NCBI GenBank assembly: GCA_965153455.1
Contig: OZ234497.1
Location: forward strand, 12,338,001-12,402,000
Length of the DNA stretch: 64,000 nucleotides
Reading direction: 5' to 3'
DNA from: Sphagnum compactum
Taxonomy: Eukaryota; Bryophyta; Sphagnopsida; Sphagnales
In this document: positions 21,822 through 35,100 of the stretch, in pieces
How positions within the stretch are numbered: the first letter of the stretch is position 1
Layout: every line of letters starts with the position of its first letter
Translations under genes and position numbers: made by a program
The notes under the pieces: generated by a model
What the model was told of the DNA's origin: nothing
Databases searched by the model: none
The model's input: the letters and a program-made list of their open reading frames with translations, nothing else

Positions 21822-24800
21822 TTTGAACATTAATTATTTGGTTAGGAAGGTAGCTAAATATTTAGGGTAAATAGGGCAGGTAGGTGAATAAATAAATATT
21901 AATGGGTTTTTTTTTATAATCCCAAATTTTCCAAAGTACTGTTTCATTTGACTAGTAAAAACAACCTCATGGAAAAAACCCATTAAAATAGTCAACCAAA
22001 AAACCCCATCAAAGTGGATGCATTGAAATTGATTTGTCCAAAATAACATTTTGGTCAAGTTGGACAAGGGGGCGAAAAGACCACTTGAGATTCTTTTTGA
22101 CTAATTTTTGTGGTAAAAAATATTGTGATTTCTTGTAATGCTACTTAAATGGCATTGACCCACCTAGGTAGCCTAACTTAGCTACCTATTAAGTATCTAG
22201 GGTTGTAGTAACCTAGGTATTTAATGCATAACCTACTTAACCATTGTTCAAAATCCACATGCATAATTGTAGATAACCCTCATAGGTTATGTAGACTACC
22301 TATTAGGGCTATTACGCATTAAATCTAGTCACCACAAGCATGAAAACTACTAAAACAAAGGGATTCCCAAAAGGCACAAACACCAAAACAAGATATGACA
22401 AAGGTAGGTTTAGTTATAAGTTGAAACATGAAACACAAAAAACAAAACACAAAATGTGCAAAACATAAGTTCAAGCATAATTTTATTATGACAAAATATG
22501 AAAACATAAACATGAAAAAACAAAACAAAGTTATGATGAAAAATCATACATCAAACTAAAATTGAACACACTAAAGGTAATGGGGGATCTTACTTTTATT
22601 TATAACCTTTTGGGGACCTAATTCAAAGAAACTTGCATAAAGGTTTCTATATGTCCATCATTTTTTTTTAAAATTCAAAAACTTTTTTAAAGTATAAGTA
22701 AATTACAAATTTTGCATGAAAGATGAACAATGGTGGATGAATTTCATCCATTATGGATGAAAGTGGATGATGATGGATGAGTTTCATTCATTAGATGGAA
22801 ACAGGTTTATTATGGATAAAACTGGATGTTCATGGATGAAATTCATCTAGATGATGGTGATGGTGATGTTGTTAATGATGTTGGTGATGGTGTTGGGGGA
22901 TGTCATTGATGACATCAACTACTTAGTAAGGCTAGTTACCTAGGTAGCCCTAATAATTAATCTACCTAATTATTTATTATGGTTACCTATTAAGCTACAA
23001 ATTGTCCCATTCAAAAATAAAAGGTAAAAAAATTGAAAGTGGTGAAGTGCAATCACAATAGCAAATGTAATGTTTGCTTGGTTTTTCCATGTTTGAAAGT
23101 CATAATTTAATTTGAAGTTGAAATTGTAAGATTTATTTATATAGTTGTATTTTTTATATATCATGGGAACATGTGAATTAATTTGAAATTAATCCAATGA
23201 ATAAAAAAAAGCAAAAACATTCATTAAACATTGTAACGCTTGTTTTTAAGCAGTGAAAGGACTTGTAAATGGATTTGATTTTTATTAAATAATATTTTTT
23301 GTCAAAATTTTAACATAAACCTTCATAAAATAGTATGAAATTTTTTTTGAAAAAATTAGAGATTTTTTTGAAGAATTTCTCAAAAATATTCCAAAAATAT
23401 TTTAAGAATGTTTCCCAGAAAACATTCACAAAAGCAATTAAAAAGTAGGCAAGTGTGGTTCATGTCATCCCATTTGCACCCGATGGTTAATATGTACATG
23501 AACAAATATGACAACATAATTGTGCCAAAACTAATGAAAATCATCCATCATCCATCCAATTAATGAACAAAGTTCATCAACATAATTGACAATTAAACCT
23601 AAACTATGCCACATCATTGCAAATGTGTGATGTGAACAATGGGAAATGCATTGCAATATGAGATCAACATAAATTCAAATGATTGATTGTACAAAATAAC
23701 AATATAATTAATAAAATATTTAAAATAATAGTGAACTTACTATTGTGATTAGCCTTTGTACTTAGTTGGTTGATGTGGTTATTAACATGGAATTTTTGAA
23801 ATAATAAAATAATAATTGTAAAAAAGTTGAAAAATCCTACAAGTTGCAATTTGATTAAGTTAAAAAACCCCTTTTCCTTTTTGTGATATAATATGTTTGT
23901 TCTACTTTTTTTATAATATTGCAGGTTAACACATACTTTATATTAAACATAATCCTATTATATTACTAATTGAATTATATTTTATACCCAAAAATAAAAT
24001 ATATGGGACCCTATATTTTAATTCATGTATTTTGTAAATTCAAAGGAGAATGTCCCCCTTTGGATTGTATGTGAAATTGATGGCACGAAACATAACATCA
24101 TGGGGGTGCTATGACTAAAATGAAGTGAAGTAGGTAAAACAAATCAACATCGATGAAAAATACAAGTGGGTTAAACCCTTGTTAAACCATACTGAGAGAT
24201 AATATAATTTAGGGGAAATTACTTCTTGTTTTTAAAAATGAAGCATAAATACAATATAGGGTGCAATTTATTGAAAAGTAATATAATTTGTAATTTACTT
24301 AAATGTAAATATGTTGATTAAAAATGGATAATAAAAATATTTTATCAGTTCATAACATGAAGTGGAAGATTGGATGGGTCTTGGAATTGGATGCGGAGAT
24401 TGGAAATGCTTAAAAGAAGATGGATTGCATTTTGGGTCTTGGGATTGGGGTTGTGATGTTCATGTTTGTGTTGGGGTAAAAACAAATATTGGGCAATTTT
24501 CACTTTTTGTGAGAATTACCAGTTCCAATTTAGCAAAAATAATTTTAAAAAGTGATTTAGTTTTTTAATTCTCTTATTTTTAAAAACTAGTTAGGTTTTC
24601 AATTTTTTAAAAATATATATTTCCATTTGCTTCTCATGAAAATGGTTTTCACTAATGTGAGAATTGTTAGTTTTCAAAGGTGGTTCTCCATAATCAGATG
24701 TCAATTTTTTTAATAAAAACTTGATTTTAAATCAAAATTTCCAGTAAAAAACAAGAATGACTACATTTTTTTGTGTTGCAAAGGCAAAGGAGTAACGAAA

Positions 24801-27029
24801 AAAGAGTAGGAAGAAAAATAATTTTTTCCAAGTTACAAAAGCCGTTTTTTCTTCTCTTAGACCCTTTTTACTTCTAGAGTTCATAATTTTTTGTCGTTTG
24901 TTCATTTTAAGCAATCTAAAATGCTATGGGGTCACCAACTTAAGTTCTACTAATCATCTTTTAGTGCTAAAGGCAACAAAACAATGCCCAAGGAATGTTT
25001 GGTTGTTTAGTTATAAGCTTTCAAATGTTCTGAAATTTTAGTTTTCAACTTTTTGAGCCCCCTTACTTTGGGGGGACCATAAACCTAGCTTATAAAAAAT
25101 GCTTTTTGCTTAGGAAACTTCTAAAGAGGTATAGGACCTTGGATACCCTACATGCCTCCCCAACTTGATCATATTTATATTTTAGTGTGTTTAAGGGCTA
25201 AGAATTGAAATTAGATAGGGTCCCATTACCCTACCCAAGTATCATTTTTTAGCAAAGATAATTGGCTAGGTTCTCATGATGTTTAGTTCTCAATTTAATA
25301 CAATTTTCATTAGATTCTTGAGAATCACCCAACACTCGTAAAAACATGGCTATATCATTCAAAAATGACATATGAAAGTCCACATTTTAACATTTGCTCA
25401 AAAGTCAACAATGAGATTATTAGCAAACTATTTGTCCATGTGCATTCCCTTATGCTTTTGGTCCAAATGTTGGCAAACCAACTTGTAAATGTCATTAAAT
25501 ATGTGATTGGTCAAAAATTGCATGTGAAGCCTTGGAGTTTCTAATGTGAAATGGACTTTCAATACGAAAATGAAACAAATATTATCCAAAAAAAACAATT
25601 GTATTGAATTTTTTTCAATGCATATTACTTCAAAATTTCTCATTTGATGGAAGCCTTTTTCTCACATGTGTGTGTGTGTGTGTGTGTTGAATATGACTTT
25701 ATATGGACCTCACACTAGCAAGTTTTATTATATATATTTATATCCTTTAAAATAATAATAATATTTTTTTAAATATCAAAAAAGGGATTCACTTATGTAA
25801 AATTAAAATAATTAGCTTTCAAGAATGCAAAAAAATATCAAAATCAGGGATACACACTAACCAATGGATTCTACAATTTTGATAATAATTTTCATCACAT
25901 TTGTAAAACTCATGAATATGAACTTTTATTTTGCAATGTATTAATCTCATATATTTGAAACTTTGGGATTTTGCATAATTACTATTTTAAAAACTAAAGA
26001 TGCATTGAATGAGTGGAATAAAAGAATGGAGAGGAACTTTGTGAAGGTATAATATTTGAATTTGAAGGTTACAATGTGTGAAAGAACTTTCATGCCAAAG
26101 GCATTAATAACTTGCATGAGGTAGGAAATATTGAGGTGTGGCTATGTGATAGGGCTCCGACAAACTACAATTTGATGGAGTAATTGTGCTCTTCCAAATG
26201 TGCTATGTACCACTAAAGATTTTCCAAGTGCACCCAATGTTATGTATGTCTTGCTATGTGTTGATGATTTATTGTGTATAGTTGATGCTATGCTGGGAGC
26301 AATGAATCATGGATTTTGAACTTGAATGCCAATCCTGAAGAGCTTTGAAGGCCTTACATGTCATTGTCCTTTTATGGCTTTCGTTTGCTTTCTCACTAGT
26401 TTCTCTTCACTCATCATAATTCTTGAAAGGAAATGCTCACTTGATTAACCCCTTTTGTGTAAAATGATTTTGTGTGAATATAGAAGTCCAAAACTTTTAC
26501 CTATTTTGTGCATGAACTCTCAAAGTGGTCTTTCTTTAATGTGGATAGGAGGTCTTACTAGTTATAGATGGCACAATTGGCCTAAGAGGAAATAAGAATC
26601 AAAATTGGTCAAAACATGCAAACATGATTAAAAAAAAAAAAGATGCTAAACCAATTAATGTAAATAAAAATGGCTGAAAAAGTATGTGCGTGCATTAAGT
26701 CATGTCGAAAATATAAATAATATTATAATGCTTACCAAAAATATTGAAATTAAATTATAATTTATCAGAATGCATTTTTTAAAAAAATTAAATAAATAAT
26801 TTGTCACTAATGTGTCAAATCTGTTTGGGTACTATGGTACTAAGTTCTAGTTTAGGTTTATGGGTAACTTGAGTGATAGCACATTTTTATAGTTTGAGGT
26901 TGAGTTATATAAGCCAACCCATGTATTGAAATGTGAACCTTGGCAAGTCAGTTGTGGATGAATTGTGTGATTCATCCAGAGTTAAGTCATAACTCATAAC
27001 AGGTTTCCAATGGATGATGCACTGGTGGG
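21822..27029. other. AT-rich spacer with simple repeats
   Basis: Holds GGATGAAATTCATCC-like runs and (GATGGT)n near 22720-22900, TAGGTAGCC-type phrases near 21840-22260 and 22930, and a (TG)n tract at 25667-25688. Two phrases near 24500-24690 and 25320 resemble the GTGAGAA family seen at 13.4 kb. No gene or RNA is recognised. Confidence 0.4.
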
Positions 27030-27250
27030 TGTTGAGCGGGATAATTTGATAGGATCTAGCATTTTATACCAGAGAATGGGCTGTTGATGGCCGATTCTGC
27101 GGGGTGAGCCCGGTCGAGGCACCTAGCAGAATTGGCTGTCGTGGGACCATTCACCAGTGTTAAAGCAGGGGCACCAGTGCGGAATCGGAAGCAAGTGCCG
27201 ATTCTGCTTCTCAACCAGGGAGTAGGGGGGGGTGCCAGAATATGCTCTAG
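27030..27250. other. Isolated GC-rich island with repeated GCCGATTCTG
   Basis: About 220 bases are markedly GC-rich inside AT-rich DNA. GCCGATTCTGC occurs near 27090 and again near 27198, and its complement (GGAATCGG) lies at about 27181, so part of the island can fold. No protein, tRNA or rRNA motif is seen. It may be a piece of an inserted element that has not yet drifted to local composition. Confidence 0.45.
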
Positions 27251-27639
27251 CCATGTCAATCTGGTGACAAAAGGGCCTTTCCAATGAGATCCAACCTAAT
27301 GGAACAAATGAGGTCTAATTTAATTAAGAAGATGGGCTTTCAAGTCCCTAATCTAACCATGGTTCTACTATTTAAGCTTGAAAGATCCAAGAGGGTGTCT
27401 AGAGTTAGTTTGGGTTTTAAGTTCTAAGAATATCTAAGCTGGCCCTACTACAAATCCAAATACTTTTCAAATTGTAAACATTCAAAATGTTTTTGCCATA
27501 TTAGGGAGAAAAACAAGTTTTGGGTCACTTTAGATAATTATCATAATAAACTCAATACCACATCCATAAAACTACTCTTTTGATTTGAAGCACTTGGGGT
27601 ACAATTACATTTAAATCCAAGAGGAGACCACTATTATTC

Positions 27640-28140
27640 AACATAATAGTAGTGCCACACTATAGAGATTGCAATACCTTTGATAATGTTTGATGTAATT
27701 TTGTGTCATCATGCTTGTAAACTTTGACAAGGATTGTCATGGCTCACTAAACATGAATTTAGTCATCCATGTTTTACATAAGACACTCAACCTTTTGCTT
27801 GAAAAAAACGTTCTATAATCCATCTTGAAGACATGAATAATACGAGCATCCATAGGTTATGCATAGTCCATCATATTTTGGGAATGAACTTCGAATTATC
27901 TCATTTGCAACCTATCTTTTATGTTGTCAATTTTGTATATTGAGGGGCTTTCCAATAACAATAACATATCGTCCCATCTCAACCATCCTTTTCAAAGTTT
28001 GGAATAAAAGGTCTTCAAATATTCGATAATCATACAAGCTAAAATATTTGCATTGTAAAACTTGTTCCAATCTTGAAGATTTGTAATGTTCTTGTTCACT
28101 ATACCTTTGAAATCTATTAAGGAAGGTTTTTTGTTTTGTT
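27640..28140 (-). pseudogene. pogo/Tigger-like DDE transposase fragment
   Basis: On the minus strand a frame contains FEDLLFQTLKRMVEMGR, then YVIVIGKPLN and IQN, then QHKR after a stop. After a frameshift it reads NMMDYA, a stop, PMDARIIHVFKMDYRTFF, then MTQNYIKHYQRYCN. In DDE_1 transposases of the pogo/Tigger group the catalytic core runs F-x-x-W-L...L-D-N-x-x-x-H and then L-P-P-N-x-T-(x)n-Q-P-x-D-x-G-I-I-x-x-F-K-x-x-Y-R. The order and spacing agree well. Stops, a frameshift and decayed catalytic positions (IQN where LDN is expected) mark it as dead. It is the partner domain of the psq and CENPB-type domains found at 45.8-52.8 kb, but it lies 18 kb away on the other strand and is clearly older. 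Confidence 0.7.
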
Positions 28141-30190
28141 TTGTTTGTTCCCTTGAAATCTCCCAAACCACGACACCCCCCTTCTACACACTTGGTACCC
28201 TTGGAAAGCCCTCAATGAGGAAGGGTGCACCCATGTGGTTTTGGAATGTTTAGACCTACATTGCAAAACTATTGAATATTGAACAATATTATCATTAAAA
28301 ATTCAAGAAAATCAAAACTAAAACTTTACAAAAATTGGGGCACAAGCTTGGTATTATTGGAAAGCAATCATTTGAAAATTCAAAAAATAAAAACTAAAAT
28401 TTTATGGAAATTGGGGCACATATTTCATGTTGTTGGAAAGTAGTCAATAAGTCAAGTTTAATGGAAGTGATTTTGTAATTTTTAGAACTAAGGTGTGGGA
28501 GATATTGAATTTGGAATGACTTTTGTCATTGGAAATTCAATAAAATTTCAAATTCCAATTTTCATTGAAAATTAGATTTAAAGACTTAGATTGAAAAACA
28601 TGCATCGTTTTCTCTTTCAAAATTCATTCAATTGGGCCAATGGCATAGGCCACACTAGTTTGTATTGGTAAATGATGAAAGGAGATAGTCAATAAAAGCC
28701 ATTCATGTTTGTACATAAGGTTATACAATGATCCTTTTCTCACCATTTATAGTCCTTTCCAATTTCTTGGTAGCCAAAGATTTCTAAATTCCAATTTGCA
28801 AAATAAACTTGCATCATTCACATTTCATACATTGGTTGGGTTGTTACTTAAATCCTTCAATGCAACCAAGTGAACTTGTGTTTCATTTGACCATTAGTAA
28901 ATTGAACTTTTTCATGGCATTAGTAGGCTTGGATTCACAATTTTTTTTGAACTCCCCCCCTAACCACGAGATTTTTCAATTCTTTTTTTCAAATTTAAAA
29001 CTAGTTCCATTCTTAATATTTTTCCATACAAACCATCATCATTTCATCATAAAGACATGCATTTCATTATCACCATACTTTGAAACCAATTATGAAATAT
29101 AACTTCATGAACTATGGTGCATCTCGTCATGTCAAAGTTGATTTACAAAACCTTTTTTTTCTTCTTCAAGGGCTTGCTACCTTACAACTATGAAACCAAA
29201 AACCAAAATGTCACATTGCCCATGCAACAAGCTATTCTTCTTTACAATCTTTATATGGCAACTTTTTTTGCTCATTGTTTAGTGATCATCAATATCATGT
29301 TGTTTGTTGGATGGTAATCAATGGTACCAAAATTTATTGAGAATGATTTGTGTATGGGGTAATGAAAACAAATTGGCATAAATTAATATGGTTTAGTGTC
29401 AAGGTTTGATCTTAAGCTAACTCCCATGTTATAGCATATGTGAATTTTTGGACAAATTCTCATTTTCCCAATTCCTTGGATTTTAAAATATAGGCATGTA
29501 TGTTGTTGGGACATGTTTAGGTGTGGTGTGTTGAAGGCATGATATGAGTAGGTTGAGAAAGGGTACACATTGAGGAAGATATCAATTGAGAATAATAGAG
29601 AGATTTGATACTTGTCAATGATACCAAAATATTTGGGTCAATCACCATGATGTTATTCTTCCCTCAACTTCCATTGGCCATAGAGCTATGGGGGTCAAGC
29701 CTAGACTCTACATCAGCCCAATTAACAAGCTTTTGTCCCACCTGAGACCCACCTCACTTATAATGTGATGGGATACCAAGTAGTCATAAATTGTCATAAT
29801 CATTTAATATTTTGCACCTTGATATTTAATCATTTGATATCAAAAGTTGGCTACACACAAGATATGAAAGTTTTTTAAAAATAAAAATAAAAATCCTTCT
29901 ATATTTCTGGCTACCTACAAGTAGCTAATTAATTTTTTATATTTAATCTGAAATGCAGAGATTAAAAAAACCCAATAACCTTTTTTTCACATTTTGCCAG
30001 GAAAATACAAACATGCTGCTATACAGCCCATTTCTCCAGATAAGCTCTTATTGAGCAAGCCCAACTGGGCCAACCTTGCAAAATCTGCTATAGAGCACCC
30101 TATTTAAGAAAAACATTTTGAAATGAAAGAGAAATGCAATGGTGGTGGTGGTGGTGGTGGTGGTGGAGATGCTCTTATCTACTACACCCA
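28141..30190. other. Spacer with a local duplication
   Basis: An imperfect duplication of about 90 bases covers 28310-28460 (two copies of AATTGGGGCACA ... TTGGAAAG). A (GGT)n tract lies at 30140-30166. The frames at 28809 and 29114 (plus) have no motif. No gene is recognised. Confidence 0.4.
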
Positions 30191-30194
30191 GCTC

Positions 30195-30330
30195 ATAAAT
30201 TCAGTGAAGAGTCATGACAATTTGTCACTGACATTCCATGGACCAAAGTGATGATCCAACACTTCTAACACTTTATGAGTGACACTCTTAAGGTTATGAG
30301 TTCTGGCCACACTCATTACTGAAACCCGTA
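30195..30330 (+). repeat. Dispersed repeat shared with 54985-55140
   Basis: The segment containing GTCATGACAATTTGTC, then CTTAAGGTTATGAG and CACACTCATTA matches, in the same order, the reverse complement of 54985-55140 (GTCATGGCAATTTGTC, CATAAGGTTATGA, ACACTCATTC). Identity looks like about 70-75%. It may be an unnamed transposable element. Confidence 0.55.
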
Positions 30331-30959
30331 AATTCACCCTATCTTTGCCCTGTCTTTGGGCCTCCTTTTACCCCCCTAACCCCTCTTCTAGTGATATCTG
30401 TAAAGTAAGGAAATTTTATTAAAACTCCGTATGAGATGTTGAAACTCAGCATTCAATGCACAAGGTTCGAGAGGAATTATAGTAGTTGTACAGGTAGGAA
30501 CAGTGAAAATATATGTAGCAGCATTGCAGGCGCTCCCCGGATAAAAGAAAGCCATGGTAAAACTCGGAAAACCATCATGTTAAGCTACAGAAATTTACTC
30601 TCCTGAATTAAAAAAAAGAAAGAAAGGAAAAAAAAAGCTACATGCATACATAATACTATTCATGATGCTCTCACTATTGTCAAGCTTTTGTCCAATGAAA
30701 TCGAAAGACTAAAAGAATGCCTCGAGGACAACAACAACACACACAAGCATGGATGGCATTGCATGTACTTTGATACTGGAAATATATTCTCACAGTTAGG
30801 ATGTACTACTGTAAGCATGTATCCTTGATGCAACTACAAAGTCATATGAAAGAAGACTCCACAACTACCCTTTTTAAAGACAACCCATTCTTTAAGCAAA
30901 ACCATGATGAAAATTCACAGCACTAATTCACAAGGCTAGATAGTGAAGGAAGTATCTAA

Positions 30960-32105
30960 AACTAACTAACACTCATCTAATTCTGCTAAGGTTTTAAGAG
31001 TCTTTGTAATCTGACAACCCCATCTGTTGAGTAGCCTTATGCAGTCAAGCAGCTTCTTGGCCCTCTCTGTGATGATGATGATGATATTGTGGGGTGCAAT
31101 TCTCATTTCCTGATTCTATCCCGGGCTTTGTGACCCACTATCCTAGAGTCTGTCAGGCTTCCTCTGAGTGGGTAACAAAGAGGAAACCCTTACTTGAAAT
31201 GTTGAGTGCCCACCCAATCTTAGGCAGCTTGGGGAGAGCCAGGATTCTTATCTCAACCTTCAAACTTTTGTTGTTTGTGGCATAGGAGTTTTTGACTCCC
31301 ATGGCAACATGATTGCTGCAAGGGTTTAGGGTTACACTTCAGAATTTTTTTCACAACATAGGCTCCATCTTTGGACTCAAAAGAAGACTCCAATGGGGAA
31401 TGCACCCACCAGAGAGTCTAGCAACAAATGCACACACCTTTAGACATGTGGTTCCCTGGAACGCTTGAATTGCTCAGTAGTGGCTCTCTCTGACTTGAAA
31501 CCTTGAGAGATTTTGAGATGTTGCTCTAGAAAGACCAGAGACTTTGTGCACTGCACCAATCTTGCTCTGCATTTTAGCTTCTTGTGAAATTTGCAGTTGA
31601 TGATGATTGCTGCATTTCATTTGATTTCTGAAGAATGTTGCTCTGTGTGTGTTGTTGATTCCTAGCACTGATGCTCACTGGAGCTCTGCTGAACAAGGGG
31701 GGTGAACTGAGATCATCTTCTTCCCCAGCGACCATCACAGGTACTGGTTGTTTGTCTTCTCTTGGAGGTATTGGTGTATGTGTGTTTTTGATGACATTGT
31801 GATATATTCAAAGGCAAACCCATTAGAAGACTTGTAAGAACCTCTTCTTGCCCCGCCAAGGATGAAAGTTTGTTGTCTTCTTGTGAAGGTGGGGTTCTCA
31901 GTGTTTTTGTGCCATGATTCTCTTGGAAGATCACCCATTCAAGAATTGTGAACCTGAAGGTTCTTCTACTGGGGTGCTGCTGAAAGGTATTATGCATACA
32001 TGTAGGGTACAGCCCGAGGATGAGGACATTACCCGAATAATGGCTTGAGCACGAGGCAGAGCTGAGCGCAGGCCCATTCCAGTAACACCCATCTACTTGT
32101 TGGGT
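30960..32105 (-). pseudogene. Possible decayed or unrecognised multi-exon gene
   Basis: This kilobase has balanced composition like the genic islands and unlike its surroundings. On the minus strand it shows coding-looking pieces. MGLRSALPRAQAIIRVMSSS comes near 32080-32010. A long stretch at 31997-31713 and a frame containing MVAGEEDDLSSPPLFSRAPV near 31730 follow. Then come KIGAVHKVSGLSRATSQNLS near 31540 and KVEIRILALPKLPKIGWALN near 31260-31200, the latter between a TTGCAG acceptor and a CAA|GTAAGG donor. Last is ERAKKLLDCIRLLNRWGCQI near 31070, after a CACAG acceptor, ending at a stop near 30965. The pieces lie in different frames and I recognise no family. I cannot tell a real spliced gene from a relic. 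Confidence 0.35.
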
Positions 32106-35100
32106 TTCTTCTCAAAATATGAATGTTGGGTAACTGATTTAATCATGCCTCTATATCATTTTATTTTTTTTGGGTTGTCACTTGCCTTTTTGTATCACGA
32201 GATTTCATATCACTATAAATTGTAAAAAAAATTCATATGACTAATTTTTTAAAATAAAATTTGTTTGATAAACATACCAATAATTAGCTTTGATTCCTTT
32301 AAATCTTATTAAAATGAGATTCTTCAAAAAATTACTTAAAAATTTATGCAAGAATTGATTAAAATAAAACACTGTGTCAATTTTACAATGAATTAAAATT
32401 TTAATATATATATTTTTTGAGATATATATTATGAATATTTTTAATCAATTTGATGATATTTTTAAAAATTCAATAAGGCTTTGATAAAGATTTAACAACA
32501 AAAAATCACAATGAAATTAAGTTTTAATTGATTAATTTGTTTGTATTGTTGTTGCCTTTTATGTTATAAAATTTTATTATTGCCTTAAGATAGTAGACAT
32601 GCATGTATGATTTTGAGTTTTACCAAGCATGTATGGGGCAAATAGAACTCATTTTGTTTTTTTCGTTCTTTTGGGGGAGGTGAGCTCTATGTGTTTTTGA
32701 TGTAGTTGTTATGTATTAAAGAATGTGCCCTACACTAGGGCACATTTTGCAAATCACTAGGATACGCCAAGCCCTGAGGATGAACAAGGTGACAAAATCC
32801 ACCCTAAGGGCACATTCCATGGCACAAAGGACTTTAGTTGCCATGTTTGCCTTTCCAATGGTGAAAAAGTGGATAATTTTGATTTATAAGTTACCTCTGA
32901 ATTCATAAAAAAGGCAATTAAAATTCATTATGTTGGGACATCACCCATCATAAGATTATTTTGAGCTTAAGGTGTTTAATTTTGGGGTTCAAAAGGGATT
33001 CAATGTGTTCACACTACATATGGCCTAGTTGCCTTTTTAAAGTGTTATAGGATAGTACCTTAATTTCATGGACTTTGTTTCATCTACATGGGGAGGTGTA
33101 AGGAAAAAAAGAGGTTAGTCAATGAAATCTCTCTACTTTGGTAGATTAGTATGAAGTGAGAGAAGGAAGGAACATGCATCTCTTCTCATGTCACATAATA
33201 TTCCTATTAGTACAACATTTATTATATTAAACATATTGTATGAAGATTTTCTCAAAGGGTCTCATATATTCTCAAATTTCTCTATAAATGTTGTTGTAAA
33301 TTATTGATATTATGGTAGAAGATTATAACCTTAAAAGATCAAAAGATGACTTCATGACATTTCATGTCATGATTATGAAATTAAGGAGTTAAAGTTCAAA
33401 ACGAAATCATGGAACATTGCTTACGTCATTAATATTATCCCAATGTGGCAAGGAACCAAAGGTGATGCCCAAATATATGATTTTGGTGAGCTATTTTGAT
33501 GACACATTTAAATTATGATTTATTTGCTCTGAGATATTCCATGTTATATTATCCCCACTTCCATTAGAACATTATTTTGTAATTCATTAGGTCATTACAT
33601 TAATTGTTTTTAGATCTTGTCTAGGAATCACCATATTCAACAAATCATATTTGAAGATTTTTTCAATTTGTCATTCTATATGAATTTTTATTGTTGTGTT
33701 GCATGTAAGTTTATCAAAATGTAGATACCATTGCCATTAAAAGACATTACAAATGGCTTTGTCAATTCTTTGTTGCATCTCATTTATTTAATTGAGTTAT
33801 AACAAGTTTTCTTTTCAGATTTTTTCGAATTGAGTTTGAAATGTGACAATCCTAATTTCCTCGTGCATTTGGTAGTTATGATATTCACTTCATTTTCCAA
33901 TGAAGTTCAAAATTCTTCTAAAACATTTTTTTGTAAATCTTCACCAACATTGATCAAATTAATTTGAATCTTGCCTTTCTTTTCCATATAATACCATTGG
34001 TTTGATGGAGCTTCTCTTCCTTTTGAAAGTTTGATGCATTCCCTTGAAAAAAATCCCATGATTTCCAAAATTTTGGCAAGGTGAATATTTGTTGAAAATC
34101 TATTGGATAAAAATCTTGTTTTCATTTGATTTTTTGATTTGAAGAAATGGATATATATGTGATTCATTTAGTTAGAAAGTTATTTTAATACATTTAAAAA
34201 CCTTTATATTTTTTTGTACTCATGTTGTAATTGTCATATAAATAAAAGCACATTGGGTGGATCAAAATGACATTTCATAATTTTTTTGAAAATCCTTATC
34301 TCTTATATTTTTGGTGTATTTTAAGCTTAATGAACTAGTTCAACTTTCAAATTGATTCAAATGATGTTAAAGTCATCATATATTTTCATATTCAAGTTCA
34401 AACCACCATTTTAAATTTATTAAAACATGTTTATTAAAGATTGAATTTGAAGAAAATTAATTTTAATATCATGTGGATTTGTCATTTCAAAAATTTGTAA
34501 ATATAATATGATTCAATATCTTTCCAATTAGGATTTCTATATTTGATATTTTGACCTTAAGTATTATCAATGTTTTTTAAACATTGCGAGATGAAAGTTT
34601 ATATTCAAATTAAAAGGACTATGATGGTCCATATTAGAATTCATTTACGATTGCTTAGTTATTATTTATTTTAAAAAATTCATTGCTAAAAAAATTCATA
34701 TGTTACTTCACATAAATGTGTTTTTTGTGATAATAAATAATATTTTAAATGTTATGCAACAATGATTAAATGTTTTTGCTAATGACAATTTTTTTAATTC
34801 ATCAAATAGTGGGCATCCTCTATTTTAAATAAAATAATTAAATACTAACTTATTTAGATTAAGCAAAATCTCATTGATTCAAAAAAATTGTTTAAAACTT
34901 TTTAAGGATTTTAATTGAAATTGAATCTTGAGATTTTTGAAATAAAAAATTGTAATTGTAAAACAAATTAAAGAACCTATTCCTCTTGAATTTCAATAAA
35001 GGTTGTTGGTCATTAATTTCAATGATCAACTTTCGAACAATAACCCAAGAGAACTTTAATTTGGTAGCTTCAATGTAAAATTTCCCTAGCAAAGGTTTCA

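Noticed and set aside
31228-31320. A plus-strand frame containing SQDSYLNLQTF and GIGVFDSHGNMIAA, recalling the start of a PP2C phosphatase (NQD... FGVFDGHG).
   Set aside because: Only one motif is present, the key FDGHG reads FDSHG, the frame stops right after it, and nothing on either side continues the domain. The opposite strand looks more coding here.
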